The notes under the pieces are model-generated. The model saw nothing but the letters and a program-made list of their open reading frames with translations, searched no databases and was not told the origin of the DNA. A stretch of 64,000 nucleotides of DNA from Streptomyces roseoviridis (lineage in GTDB: Bacteria; Actinomycetota; Actinomycetes; Streptomycetales; Streptomycetaceae): positions 2,418,001-2,482,000 of the forward strand of contig NZ_BAAAWU010000001.1 in the NCBI RefSeq assembly GCF_039535235.1, given 5' to 3'. The translations under genes and the position numbers were made by a program. Below, piece by piece: positions 53,405-63,094 of the stretch. How positions within the stretch are numbered: the first letter of the stretch is position 1; every line of letters starts with the position of its first letter.

Positions 53405-53421
53405 CAAGGGGGGGCGTCGGC

Positions 53422-54174
53422 ATGAGCGCGCTCAAGGGGAAGACGGCACTGGTCACGGGCGGCAGCCGGGGCATCGGACGGGGGATCGCCGAGCGGCTGG
53501 GGCGTGACGGCGCGCGGGTCGCCGTGCACTACGGGACCAACGAGGCGGCGGCCAAGGAGACGGTCGCCGCGATCGAGGCGGCGGGCGGCGAGGCCTTCGC
53601 CCTCGGGCAGGAGCTGGGGGTTCCCGGGGACGCGGAAGCCCTGTGGGCGGCCTTTGACGCCCACGCGGACGGCCTGGACATCCTGGTGAACAACGCGGGG
53701 ATCGGCGCCACGGCCCCCTTCGCCACGATCGGCGAGGAGGAGTACGAGCGGATCTTCGCCGTCAACACCAAGGCACCGTTCTTCCTGGCCCAGCTGGGCG
53801 CCCAGCGGCTGCGCGACGGGGGCCGGATCGTGAACGTGTCGACCGGGCTCACGCACGCCGCGCTGATGCCGGACCTCATCGCGTACGCGATGTCGAAGAG
53901 CGCGCTCGACGTCTTCACGCGCTATCTGTCGAAGGTGCTGGGCTCGCGCGGGATCACGGTCAACGCGGTGGCGCCGGGCATCGTGGACACGGACGTCAAC
54001 GCCGGCTGGCTGCGGGGGAACGAGGAGGCGTGGGCCGGCGCGGCGGCGATGTCGACCCTCGGCAAGGTCGGCACCCCCGAGGACATAGCCGACGTGGTGG
54101 CCTTCCTGGCCTCCCCTGACGGGCGCTGGGTGACGGGGCAGTGGATCGACGCGACGGGCGGTTCGCTGGCCTGA
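53422..54174 (+). CDS. SDR-family NAD(P)-dependent oxidoreductase
   Basis: 250 residues, classical short-chain dehydrogenase: cofactor loop VTGGSRGIGRGIAE, NNAGIG, catalytic Ser in VNVSTGLTH, and YAMSK with Tyr/Lys. The end IDATGGSLA is typical of ketoreductase-like SDRs. Substrate unknown; induction by a TetR ligand suggests a xenobiotic or signalling molecule. ATG at 53422 behind a G-rich ribosome site. Confidence 0.93.
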   Translation: MSALKGKTALVTGGSRGIGRGIAERLGRDGARVAVHYGTNEAAAKETVAAIEAAGGEAFALGQELGVPGDAEALWAAFDAHADGLDILVNNAGIGATAPFATIGEEEYERIFAVNTKAPFFLAQLGAQRLRDGGRIVNVSTGLTHAALMPDLIAYAMSKSALDVFTRYLSKVLGSRGITVNAVAPGIVDTDVNAGWLRGNEEAWAGAAAMSTLGKVGTPEDIADVVAFLASPDGRWVTGQWIDATGGSLA

Positions 54175-54300
54175 CGGGAGAAGGGTCGCGGTGGGGTTCG
54201 AGTGGCTGGTGGGGCGGGTGCGGCCGACGATGGGAAGGAGCCGTCCCGCGGGCCGGAAGGGCATGGGCGGACGGCCCGCGCTCTGCTAGATTTGAGCTCG

Positions 54301-54316
54301 ATTGGTCTATACCACC
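54301..54316. promoter_or_regulatory. DasR-responsive element upstream of nagB
   Basis: ATTGGTCTATACCACC; the TGGTCTATACCA core is one mismatch from the DasR palindrome. It is centred about 48 bp upstream of the nagB start, so DasR binding would block transcription until GlcN-6-phosphate accumulates. Confidence 0.85.
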
Positions 54317-54356
54317 AGGCTCCTTTCCAGCCCCTCACCAGATCGGCAGGCTCAGC

Positions 54357-55142
54357 GTGGAAGTTGTCATCGTCAAGGACGCCAAGGCGGGCGGCGAGCT
54401 CATCGCGGACGGCATCGCCGACCTCCTGCGCCGCAAGCCGGACGCGCTGCTCGGCGTGGCCACCGGATCGACCCCGCTGCCCATCTACGACGCCCTGATC
54501 GCCCAGGTCCGGGCCGGCTCCGTGGACGCCTCCCGGGCCCGCATCGCCCAGCTCGACGAGTACGTGGGCCTGCCCGCCGGGCACCCCGAGTCGTACCGCT
54601 CCACGGTGCTGCGCCAGGTCGTCGAGCCGCTCGGGCTCTCCCAGGACGCCTTCATGGGTCCCGACGGCTCGGCCGAGGACGTCCAGGCGGCCTGCGAGGC
54701 CTACGACAAGGCACTGGCCGACGCCGGCGGCGTGGACCTCCAGATCCTGGGCATCGGCACCGACGGCCACATCGGCTTCAACGAGCCCTGCTCCTCGCTG
54801 GCCTCCCGCACCCGGATCAAGACGCTCACCGAACAGACCCGCGTGGACAACGCCCGCTTCTTCGACGACGACATCGAGCAGGTGCCCCACCACGTCATCA
54901 CCCAGGGCATCGGCACCATCCTGGAGGCCCGTCACCTGGTCCTGCTCGCCACCGGCGAGGGCAAGGCCGAGGCGGTGGCGCAGACCGTCGAGGGCCCGGT
55001 CGCCGCGCTCGTGCCGGCCTCCGCGCTCCAGCTGCACCCGCACGCCACCGTGGTCGTCGACGAGGCCGCCGCCTCCAAGCTGAAGCTCGCCGACTACTTC
55101 CGCCACACCTTCGCGAACAAGCCGTCCTGGCAGGGCATCTAG
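54357..55142 (+). CDS. nagB: Glucosamine-6-phosphate deaminase
   Basis: 261-residue NagB converting GlcN-6-phosphate to fructose-6-phosphate and ammonia. Motifs: LLGVATGSTPLPIYDAL, QLDEYVGLPAGHPESYRS, LGIGTDGHIGFNEP and VPHHVITQGIGTIL. The GTG at 54357 gives the family-standard length; GGCAGG precedes it. It links chitin-sugar catabolism to glycolysis and, by consuming the effector, to DasR signalling. Confidence 0.97.
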   Translation: MEVVIVKDAKAGGELIADGIADLLRRKPDALLGVATGSTPLPIYDALIAQVRAGSVDASRARIAQLDEYVGLPAGHPESYRSTVLRQVVEPLGLSQDAFMGPDGSAEDVQAACEAYDKALADAGGVDLQILGIGTDGHIGFNEPCSSLASRTRIKTLTEQTRVDNARFFDDDIEQVPHHVITQGIGTILEARHLVLLATGEGKAEAVAQTVEGPVAALVPASALQLHPHATVVVDEAAASKLKLADYFRHTFANKPSWQGI

Positions 55143-55178
55143 CCTTCTCGCACGCGAGGCCCGCGTCCGCCCGCGTCG

Positions 55179-55251
55179 GCCCGTGCCCGCATGGCGAAGG
55201 GGCCCGGCACCTGGTCCAGGTGCCGGGCCCCTTCGCCATGCGGGCACGGGC
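55179..55251. terminator. 73-bp perfect palindrome between nagB and dasD
   Basis: Arms of 36 bp (55179-55214 and 55216-55251) pair without mismatch around one base (55215). It sits between convergent genes and should act as a bidirectional terminator; it could also extrude as a cruciform. Confidence 0.92.
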
Positions 55252-55264
55252 GGGCGGCGGTGGT

Positions 55265-56785
55265 TCAGCGGCCCGCGATGACCTCCGCGGCGGCCTGGCC
55301 GCAGACGCGGGCGGCGCCGTGGGTGGCGAGGTGCAGGGCACCGCGGGGCACCGATTCGTTCAGGCCCATCTCCACCACCACGGTGTCCGGACGGGCCGCG
55401 AGGAGGGCGTCCAGGGCACGGGACATCCACGGGTGCCGGTGGGCGTCGCGGACGACCGCGACCACGCGCCGCTCCCCCGCCGCGGCCAGGACCTGCTCCG
55501 CCGTGGCCTCGGCCCCGTAGGAGCCGGTCGCGGTGCCCGGGAGCAGCCGTTCCAGTTCGGCGGCGATGCCCCAGGGCGTCTCGTCGCCGACCGCGAAGTT
55601 GGCGACGGGGGTGAAGGAGGCGACGTAGGGAGCGCTGGTCATCGGTGTGTACGGCCGCTCCCCCGGGGTCGCCACCAGGGCCCGGCGGGCCGCGACGAGA
55701 CCGACCTCGGTGCCGGGCGCGGTCCCCTCCTGTGACGCCGCGCCCGGCCCCGATGCAGCCCCCCTGGCCCGGTGCGCCTGGGTCCAGGCCGCCAGGGCGC
55801 GTACGCGCCCCGCGGCGTCGGCCAGCCGTTCCTCGGGCAGTTCACCGGTCCGTACGGCGGTCACCAGCGCGTCGCGCAGTCGCAGTACGGTGTCCTCGTC
55901 GGCCAGCCCGCCGCCGACGCAGATGGCGTCGGCGCCCGCGGCGATCGCGAGGACGGATCCGCGCTCGATGCCGTACGTCGACGAGATGGCCTGCATCTCC
56001 ATCCCGTCGGTGACGATCAGCCCCTCGAAGCCCAGCTCCCGGCGCAGCAGACCGGTGAGGATCCGCGGGCTGAGGGTGGCCGGACGTTCGGGGTCGAGCG
56101 CGGAGAGCAGGATATGCGCGCTCATGACGGCTTTGGAACCCGCGGCGATCGCGGCGCGGAAAGGTGCCAGCTCACGGGCGTGCAGTGTGGCGAGGTCCAC
56201 ATCGATCCGGGGCAGCGCGTGGTGCGAGTCGACGTTGGTGTCGCCGTGTCCGGGGAAGTGCTTGGTGCAGGCGGCGACGCCCACGGCCTGGAGCCCGTCG
56301 ACGTAGGCCACGGTGTGCCGGGCCACCAGGTCGGGGTCGGCGCCGAAGGAGCGGACCCCGATGACCGGGTTGTCGGCGTTGGAGTTGACGTCGGCGGACG
56401 GCGCCCAGTTCAGGTCGACGCCGCAGGCGGCGAGCCGGCGGCCGAGCTCGCGGGCGACGGCCCGGGTGAGCTCGATGTCGTCGACGCTGCCGAGGGCGTA
56501 GTTGCCGGGGAAGGAGGAGCCCTCCTTGACCTCCAGGCGGGTGACGTCGCCGCCCTCCTCGTCGATGGCGACGAGGACGTCGTCGCGTTCGGCGCGCAGC
56601 TGTGCGGTGAGGGCGGCCAGCTGCCCGGGGGCGACGATGTTCCGGCCGAAGAGGCCGACCGAGGACAGGCCCTCGCCGATCCGGCGGAGCAGCCAGTCGG
56701 GGGCGGTGGTTCCGACGAAGCCCGGCTGGAGGACGGTGAGCGCGTCCCTGGTGAGGGTGTCCGAGCCGGTGGTGAGTGTGGTCAT
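55265..56785 (-). CDS. dasD: GH3 beta-N-acetylglucosaminidase DasD
   Basis: 506 residues, GH3 fold: LVAIDEEGGDVTRL, the NagZ-type signature KHFPGHGDTNVDSHHALP with the catalytic His of the His/Asp dyad, and FEGLIVTDGMEMQAI with the nucleophile Asp. There is no secretion signal, so it splits chitobiose inside the cell after import by DasABC. The C-terminal 130 residues form an additional alpha/beta domain. The ATG at 56785 starts 10 bp after the dasC stop, so it is part of the das operon. Confidence 0.93.
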   Translation of the reverse strand: MTTLTTGSDTLTRDALTVLQPGFVGTTAPDWLLRRIGEGLSSVGLFGRNIVAPGQLAALTAQLRAERDDVLVAIDEEGGDVTRLEVKEGSSFPGNYALGSVDDIELTRAVARELGRRLAACGVDLNWAPSADVNSNADNPVIGVRSFGADPDLVARHTVAYVDGLQAVGVAACTKHFPGHGDTNVDSHHALPRIDVDLATLHARELAPFRAAIAAGSKAVMSAHILLSALDPERPATLSPRILTGLLRRELGFEGLIVTDGMEMQAISSTYGIERGSVLAIAAGADAICVGGGLADEDTVLRLRDALVTAVRTGELPEERLADAAGRVRALAAWTQAHRARGAASGPGAASQEGTAPGTEVGLVAARRALVATPGERPYTPMTSAPYVASFTPVANFAVGDETPWGIAAELERLLPGTATGSYGAEATAEQVLAAAGERRVVAVVRDAHRHPWMSRALDALLAARPDTVVVEMGLNESVPRGALHLATHGAARVCGQAAAEVIAGR

Positions 56786-56795
56786 GGGGCGGTCG

Positions 56796-57644
56796 TCATC
56801 CCTTCACGGCGCCGGCCGTCAGACCAGCGGCCATCTTGCGCTGGACGAGGAGGAAGAGGATCACGATGGGGACGGCCATCATGGTCGAGCCGGCCATCAT
56901 CGGGGCGTACTCGGTGCCGTTCTTGGTGATGAAGTTGGAGAGCCAGACGGTGGCCGTCTGGTTCTGCTGGCTCATGAGCATCAGGGCGTACAGGTACTCG
57001 TTCCAGGCCTGGATGAAGCCGTAGACCGAGGTGGCGACCATGCCCGGGGCGAGCAGCGGGAAGACGACGCGGATGAAGGCGCCGGTGGGGGTGCAGCCGT
57101 CGACCTGGGCGGCCTCCTCCAGCTCCTTGGGGATGTTGACGATGAAGCCGCGCAGCGTCCACACCGTGAAGGGCAGGATGAAGGTCAGGTAGGTGATGAT
57201 CAGACCGCTGATCTTGTCGTACTGCCCGAGGTCGTTGAGCAGCAGGAAGACCGGGATGATCATGGCGACGAGCGGGACCATCTGGACGGCGAGGATGCCG
57301 ACGATGACGATCTTGCGGCCGCGGAAGGCGAAGCGGGAGATCGCGAGCGCGGCGAGCAGGCCGACGGCGATGCCGATGACGACGACGACGGCCGAGACGA
57401 CGAGGCTGCGGGTGACCGGGCCCCAGAAGTCCGCGATGTCCAGGGCGCGCTCGAAGTTCTCGAGCGTGAAGGTCGACGGGAAGAAGTGCGGGTTCGGGTC
57501 GATCGCGTCCTTGGCCGGCTTGAAGGCCGTGTTGAGCATCCAGTAGACCGGGAAGCCGGCCGTGAGGACGACGAGCAGACCGAGGAGGTTCCAGCCGAGC
57601 TTCGACCGGCCCGGCTTGCGCGGGCGAGAGGTGACGGCGCTCAC
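56796..57644 (-). CDS. dasC: Chitobiose ABC transporter permease DasC
   Basis: 282 residues, MalG-type permease with six membrane helices (LLGLLVVLTAGFPVYWMLNTAF first) and EAA loop IPKELEEAAQVDGCTPTGAFIRVVFPLLAPG. The GTG start overlaps the dasB stop (GTGA) behind GGAGATG. With DasB it forms the channel for chitobiose/GlcNAc oligomers; the ATPase (MsiK in relatives) is encoded elsewhere. Confidence 0.93.
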   Translation of the reverse strand: MSAVTSRPRKPGRSKLGWNLLGLLVVLTAGFPVYWMLNTAFKPAKDAIDPNPHFFPSTFTLENFERALDIADFWGPVTRSLVVSAVVVVIGIAVGLLAALAISRFAFRGRKIVIVGILAVQMVPLVAMIIPVFLLLNDLGQYDKISGLIITYLTFILPFTVWTLRGFIVNIPKELEEAAQVDGCTPTGAFIRVVFPLLAPGMVATSVYGFIQAWNEYLYALMLMSQQNQTATVWLSNFITKNGTEYAPMMAGSTMMAVPIVILFLLVQRKMAAGLTAGAVKG

Positions 57645-58633
57645 TCGACATCTCCGATCTTGAGCATCTGGCGCATGTAGACCGCCACGACGCCGAGCAG
57701 CAGCAGGACCGTGACGAGCGCGATCGCGGAGCCGGTGCCGTAGTCGTTGACGACGAACGCCTTGTCGAAGGAGTACGTGGTGAGCAGCTGGAACTCGGCC
57801 TCGGGGTGGCCGTTGCGCATCACGTAGACCTGCGGGAAGACGCCCATGTCCCAGATCACCGAGAGCGTCGTCAGCATGACGATGATCGGCTTGAGGATGG
57901 GCAGGGTGACGTAGCGGAAGACGCCCCAGGCGCCGGCGCCGTCGAGGCGGGCGGCCTCTTCGAGTTCCTTGGGCACCTGGGTGAGGCCGGCGCTCAGGGT
58001 GATCACCACGAAGGGCACGGCGCCCCAGACCACCAGGAGCATGATCACGGCCAGGCCCTGGGGACCGCTGGCGAACCAGTTGTGGCCGATCATGTCGACC
58101 CCGGGGAGGCGGCTGAGCAGCCAGTTGAGCACGCCGTAGTCGGCGTCGAAGATCCACTTGAAGATGGCGGTGGCGACGATGATGGGCATGCCCCAGCTCG
58201 CCACGAGGACGATGCTGATCAGCACCTTGACCCAGGGCGAGACGCGCTGGAGGAGCAGGGCGATGGCCATGCCGAGGACCATGGTGACGATCACGGCGCC
58301 GGCCGCGAAGATCACGGTCCGCAGGACGACGGCCCAGAACTCGCCGTCGCCGAGGATCTTGGTGAAGTTCTCCAGGCCGGCGGACTCGGGCTCCTGGAAG
58401 CCCCACAGCTGCGGCTGGCCGAACTTCTGGAAGGAGAGGGTGACCAGGCGTACGAACGGATAGCCGAGCACCAGCAGGAGCACGAGCAGGCATGGCGCGA
58501 GGAGCAGCCATGGGACGCCGGCTCCGCCCGTGGACTTCCCGGCCCGTGGCGCGGGCGTACCGGCCGTGGAGCCGGGGGGTGGCGATTGCCGCACCGGCGG
58601 CACCTTCGCGGTGGTTGTGTCTGCGGCACTCAT
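57641..58633 (-). CDS. dasB: Chitobiose ABC transporter permease DasB
   Basis: 330 residues, MalF-type permease: a 40-residue Pro/Thr-rich cytosolic N-terminus, six helices (VPWLLLAPCLLVLLLVLGYPFVRLV first) and EAA loop VPKELEEAARLDGAGAWGVFRYVTLPILKP. ATG at 58633. It is separated from dasA by a strong hairpin. Confidence 0.93.
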   Translation of the reverse strand: MSAADTTTAKVPPVRQSPPPGSTAGTPAPRAGKSTGGAGVPWLLLAPCLLVLLLVLGYPFVRLVTLSFQKFGQPQLWGFQEPESAGLENFTKILGDGEFWAVVLRTVIFAAGAVIVTMVLGMAIALLLQRVSPWVKVLISIVLVASWGMPIIVATAIFKWIFDADYGVLNWLLSRLPGVDMIGHNWFASGPQGLAVIMLLVVWGAVPFVVITLSAGLTQVPKELEEAARLDGAGAWGVFRYVTLPILKPIIVMLTTLSVIWDMGVFPQVYVMRNGHPEAEFQLLTTYSFDKAFVVNDYGTGSAIALVTVLLLLGVVAVYMRQMLKIGDVE

Positions 58634-58669
58634 CCCGTGCTCCTCAGCGGTCCCTCTCGTGGTACGGGC

Positions 58670-58701
58670 CGCGGGGCCCCGTCAGGTGACGGGGCCCCGC
58701 G
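58670..58701. terminator. Hairpin between dasA and dasB
   Basis: A perfect 14-bp stem (58670-58683 with 58688-58701) and AGGT loop directly follow the dasA stop. It probably acts as a partial terminator or mRNA 3' stabiliser that gives more DasA than permease. Confidence 0.8.
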
Positions 58702-58708
58702 CGTCAGG

Positions 58709-59989
58709 TCACTTGGTGTTGATGACCTTGTCGATCGCGGCGTCGGCGTCCTTGGCCGCCTGCTCGACCGACTTCTTGCCGTTGGCGATCTCGATGAGCA
58801 TCGTCTTGAGGATCTGGGCCTTCTCGACCTGGCCCCAGCCGGGGGCGGTCGGGACGAACCAGCTGGACTCGGCCGCGGTCGCCGGGACGGCGGTGGCCGG
58901 GTCGTTCTTCAGCGGGGCGAGGTCCGCCTTGTTGTTGGGCAGGTTGCCCTTGGCGACGAGGCCCTTCTGGCCCTCGGCGCCGGTGAAGGCGGCGATCCAC
59001 TCGGCCGCGACGTCCTGGGCCTTGGACTTGACCGGGACGGCCAGGTCGGAGCCGCCGAGGAAGACGGGGAGGTTCTTGCCGGACGGGCCGGGCATGACGA
59101 AGTTCTCGAGCTTGTCCTTCAGCCCGCCGACCTTGTCGGTCTTCGGGTCCGCGGCGGTGGCGCCCTCCCAGCCGGCGGCGAACATGGTGGCGGAGTTGCC
59201 CTGGCCGAAGACGACCGGACGGTCGGACTCGTCCTTCGTCTTGTCGCCGTGCATGTACTTGTCGAGGATGGTCTTGTACGCGGTGAGGCCCTTGAGGGAC
59301 TCGGGCGAGGAGAGGTTCGCCTTCCAGGTCTCGCCGTCCTGCTTGGCGATCGAGCCGCCGGCGTCGAAGACGAAGGACATCGCGGCGTACCAGTCGGGCG
59401 ACGGCTGGTACCAGGCGCTGAACTTGTCGCCCTTCTTCTTCTGGATGGCGTCGAGCGCGGCGGTCAGCTCGGCCCAGGTCTTCGGGGCGGCCTTGACGCC
59501 CGCCTCGGCGGCGATGTCCTTGCGCCAGGTGCCCACGCGGCCGCCGGCGTAGTAGGGGACGCCGTAGGTCTTGCCGTTGTAGGTGACGGAGTCCTTCAGG
59601 GCGTCCAGCCACTTGTCGGAGTTCTCGAACTTCGACGGGTCGACCTCGGCGAAGGCGCCCTTGGCCATGTAGCTGATCATCTCGGAGTTGCCCATCTCGA
59701 CAACGTCCGGGGCCTTGTCGGTCGCGAGCACCGCGTCGAGCTTGGTGTTCTTGTCCGGCCAGCCGTAGTACTCGTGCTTGATCTTGATGCCCGGGTGCTT
59801 CTTGGCCACCGCGTCGTCGGCGGCCTTGACCAGCTCCGGCCAGTTGTTCTGGGCGTCGACCGTCAGCCAGACGGTGAGCTCCTTGGCGCCGCCGCCGGCC
59901 TTGTCGCCGCCCTTGTCCGAGCCCCCGCACGCCGCGATCGAAACCATCATGCCCGCGACGCCGATCGCCGCGATGAGCTTGCGCTTCAC
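58709..59989 (-). CDS. dasA: Chitobiose-binding lipoprotein DasA
   Basis: 426 residues. Signal peptide with lipobox IAAC (Cys21), then an extracellular sugar-binding protein fold (ELTVWLTVDAQNNWPELV, KAPDVVEMGNSEMISYMAKGAF, WYAAMSFVFDAGGS). It captures chitobiose/GlcNAc oligomers for DasBC. The start is a GTG behind GAGGAGGG. Two DasR sites lie upstream. First gene of the dasABCD unit. Confidence 0.95.
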   Translation of the reverse strand: MKRKLIAAIGVAGMMVSIAACGGSDKGGDKAGGGAKELTVWLTVDAQNNWPELVKAADDAVAKKHPGIKIKHEYYGWPDKNTKLDAVLATDKAPDVVEMGNSEMISYMAKGAFAEVDPSKFENSDKWLDALKDSVTYNGKTYGVPYYAGGRVGTWRKDIAAEAGVKAAPKTWAELTAALDAIQKKKGDKFSAWYQPSPDWYAAMSFVFDAGGSIAKQDGETWKANLSSPESLKGLTAYKTILDKYMHGDKTKDESDRPVVFGQGNSATMFAAGWEGATAADPKTDKVGGLKDKLENFVMPGPSGKNLPVFLGGSDLAVPVKSKAQDVAAEWIAAFTGAEGQKGLVAKGNLPNNKADLAPLKNDPATAVPATAAESSWFVPTAPGWGQVEKAQILKTMLIEIANGKKSVEQAAKDADAAIDKVINTK

Positions 59990-60076
59990 GCCACCCTCCT
60001 CAGGGATGCCTGCTCCCCCTGCCCACCGCGCGAAGACATACGTCGAGTAGTGCTGCGGGGCTGGGACCTGGTCTTT

Positions 60077-60092
60077 AGTGGTTTAGACCAGT
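60077..60092. promoter_or_regulatory. DasR-responsive element 1 of dasA
   Basis: AGTGGTTTAGACCAGT matches the 16-bp dre palindrome with one change (T for C). It is centred about 95 bp upstream of the dasA start, in the dasA/dasR divergent region. Confidence 0.88.
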
Positions 60093-60100
60093 ACCCGGAG

Positions 60101-60116
60101 CTTGGCCTAGACCTTT
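60101..60116. promoter_or_regulatory. DasR-responsive element 2 of dasA/dasR
   Basis: CTTGGCCTAGACCTTT; core TGGCCTAGACCT has two mismatches to TGGTCTAGACCA. It lies 24 bp from element 1, on the dasR side. Confidence 0.65.
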
Positions 60117-60174
60117 AGGGGTGTCAAGGGTGTATAAGAAGGGCAGTCGGGTCCGTTATCGGACCGACACCTGA

Positions 60175-61038
<864 letters not shown>

Positions 61039-61091
61039 GGTCACTGCGGCCGCGGCCGGTGCCCCGCCGTCCGGAAGGGGCGCCGCCGCGA

Positions 61092-61176
61092 TCGGCACGA
61101 GGGCCCGGCACCCCGCCGGGAAGGCGAGACCCGGGCCGGTCGGCACGAGGGCCCGGCACCCCGCCGGGAAGGCGAG
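61092..61176. repeat. Two-copy 48-bp tandem repeat after dasR
   Basis: Identical 37-bp blocks at 61092-61128 and 61140-61176 (48-bp period), each followed by CCGGGCC. Each copy can fold GGCCCGG with CCGGGCC, so it looks like a duplicated bidirectional terminator between dasR and the small membrane protein gene. Confidence 0.8.
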
Positions 61177-61191
61177 GTCCGGGCCCCCGTG

Positions 61192-61392
61192 TCAGCGCCG
61201 CGTGCGCCGACGGCGTACGGCGAGGACCGTCGCACCGAGCACGGCCAGCGGCGTCCACGCCACCACCAGCGGCGCGGGCGCGCGGCCCGCGGCCAGTTCG
61301 GCGACGATGCCGAGGGCGCCGACCACCGCGTAGAACACGAGGATCCACTGCAGGCGGCGCACCGCGCGTTGCTTCAGCCGCTCCGTGCTCAT
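61192..61392 (-). CDS. Small two-helix membrane protein
   Basis: 66 residues with two hydrophobic helices (WILVFYAVVGALGIVAELAAG and PLVVAWTPLAVLGATVLAV) and Arg-rich ends. It follows the symporter stop by 22 bp on the same strand, so it is the last gene of that operon. Function unknown. Confidence 0.75.
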   Translation of the reverse strand: MSTERLKQRAVRRLQWILVFYAVVGALGIVAELAAGRAPAPLVVAWTPLAVLGATVLAVRRRRTRR

Positions 61393-61414
61393 CGGTCGGT
61401 CACGCCCCTCGCGT

Positions 61415-63094
61415 TCACCTCGCGCCGACAGCGGTGCCCTCGTCCGTCGGCGGCGCCGCCGCCTCGGTGCCGCCCGGTGCGCCGCCGGACGGTGCGGCGC
61501 CGGCCTCGGCCGCCTCGGACGTCTCGTCCCTGTCGACGTAGTAGTCGGCGGTCAGGGTGCCGTCGATCCCGTCGGCGACCCGCGCCGCGCGCAGGATCCA
61601 GGTGGCGGCCACCGCGACGACGATGTTGACGGCCACCGCGAGCAGCCCCGCGTAGACGGTGTACGAGGTCTCCAGGCCCAGCTTCTCCAGCGGGAAGGCG
61701 GAGCCGGCGAAGTGCTTCTTGCCGGTGGCCGGGTTGGAGATGTTGTAGAGCATCGTCAGACCGGCGACGAGACCGGCCAGCAGGCCGGCGGTGAGCGCGT
61801 GCCGGTGGAACCAGCGCGTGTACAGGCCGAGGCCCACGGCGGGCAGCGTCTGCAGGATCAGCACACCGCCGATGAGCTGGAGGTCGACGGAGAACTGCGG
61901 GTCCAGGAAGACGATCACCACGACCGCGCCGACCTTCACGAGCAGCGAGACGATCTTGGAGACGCGCGCCTCGTCGGCGTCCGTGGCCCGCGGCTTGAAG
62001 TACTCCCGGTAGATGTTGCGGGTGAAGAGGTTGCCGGCCGCGATGGACATGATGGCCGCGGGCACCAGGGCACCGATGCCGATGGCGGCGTACGCCACGC
62101 CCGCGAACCAGTCCGGGAAGACGGCGTCGAACAGCTGGGGCACGACGGTGTTCGCGTTGGGCTTGCCGTTCTCACCGGTCAGCGGCGTCACCCCGGCCGC
62201 GATGGCCATGTAGCCGAGCAGCGCGATCAGTCCGAGCAGCAGGCTGTAGACCGGCAGCGCGGCCATGTTCTTCTTGATCGCCTTGCGGCCCTGCGAGGCG
62301 AGGATGCCGGTCACCATGTGCGGATAGAGGAAGAGCGCGAGCGCCGATCCCAACGCGATGGTCATGTACTGGAGCTGGCCGCCGCCGGAGAGCAGCAGAC
62401 CGTCGGCGGGGTTGGGCGATTCCCCGAACTTCTCCTCCGCCGCACCGAAGATGCTCCCCCACCCGCCGAGCTTCGGCGGGATGTAGATCACCGCGACGAT
62501 GATGACCAGGTACGTCAGGATGTCCTTGACGAACGCGATCAGCGCCGGGGCCCGCAGACCGGAGTGGTAGGTGTAGGCGGCGAGCACGAGGAAGGCGACC
62601 GTGATCGGCCAGTGCCCGGCGATGCCCATCGAGCGCAGCACCGCCTCGATGCCCACCAGCTGCAGGGCGATGTACGGCATGGTGGCGACGATGCCGGTGA
62701 CCGCGACGAGCAGCGCGAGCAGCCGCGAGCCGTGCCGGACGCGGACGAAGTCGGCCGGCGTGACCAGGCCGTGCCGGTGGGAGACCGACCACAGGCGCAG
62801 CAGCACCAGGAAGACCAGCGGGTAGACGACGACCGTGTAGGGCAGGGCGAAGAAGCCCACGGCCCCGGCGCCGAACAGCAGGGCGGGGATGGCGACGAAG
62901 GTGTACGCCGTGTACAGGTCGCCGCCGATCAGGAACCAGGTGATCCAGGCGCCGAAGCTACGGCCGCCCAGGCCCCACTCGTCCAGCGAGGCCAGCTCCT
63001 TGGGCCTGCGCCACCGGGAGGCGGCGAAACCCATCACGCTCACCAGGAGGAACAGCGAGACGAAGACGACGATCTCGGTGATGTGCTCGCTCAT
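61415..63094 (-). CDS. Sodium:solute symporter (MctC-like monocarboxylate type)
   Basis: 559-residue SSS-family transporter with about 13 membrane helices, beginning ITEIVVFVSLFLLVSVMGFAA and carrying WGLGGRSFGAWITWFLIGGDLYTAYTF. The C-terminal 60 residues are a disordered acidic Ala/Gly tail. The pairing with a DUF3311 protein is typical of acetate/pyruvate/propionate uptake (MctC/ActP-like). The start overlaps the DUF3311 stop (ATGA). Confidence 0.92.
   Translation of the reverse strand: MSEHITEIVVFVSLFLLVSVMGFAASRWRRPKELASLDEWGLGGRSFGAWITWFLIGGDLYTAYTFVAIPALLFGAGAVGFFALPYTVVVYPLVFLVLLRLWSVSHRHGLVTPADFVRVRHGSRLLALLVAVTGIVATMPYIALQLVGIEAVLRSMGIAGHWPITVAFLVLAAYTYHSGLRAPALIAFVKDILTYLVIIVAVIYIPPKLGGWGSIFGAAEEKFGESPNPADGLLLSGGGQLQYMTIALGSALALFLYPHMVTGILASQGRKAIKKNMAALPVYSLLLGLIALLGYMAIAAGVTPLTGENGKPNANTVVPQLFDAVFPDWFAGVAYAAIGIGALVPAAIMSIAAGNLFTRNIYREYFKPRATDADEARVSKIVSLLVKVGAVVVIVFLDPQFSVDLQLIGGVLILQTLPAVGLGLYTRWFHRHALTAGLLAGLVAGLTMLYNISNPATGKKHFAGSAFPLEKLGLETSYTVYAGLLAVAVNIVVAVAATWILRAARVADGIDGTLTADYYVDRDETSEAAEAGAAPSGGAPGGTEAAAPPTDEGTAVGAR

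Noticed and set aside
57806..60118. Long rightward open frame opposite dasA/dasB
   Set aside because: Antisense of well-known transporter genes; Glu/Asp/Gly-rich translation without domains.
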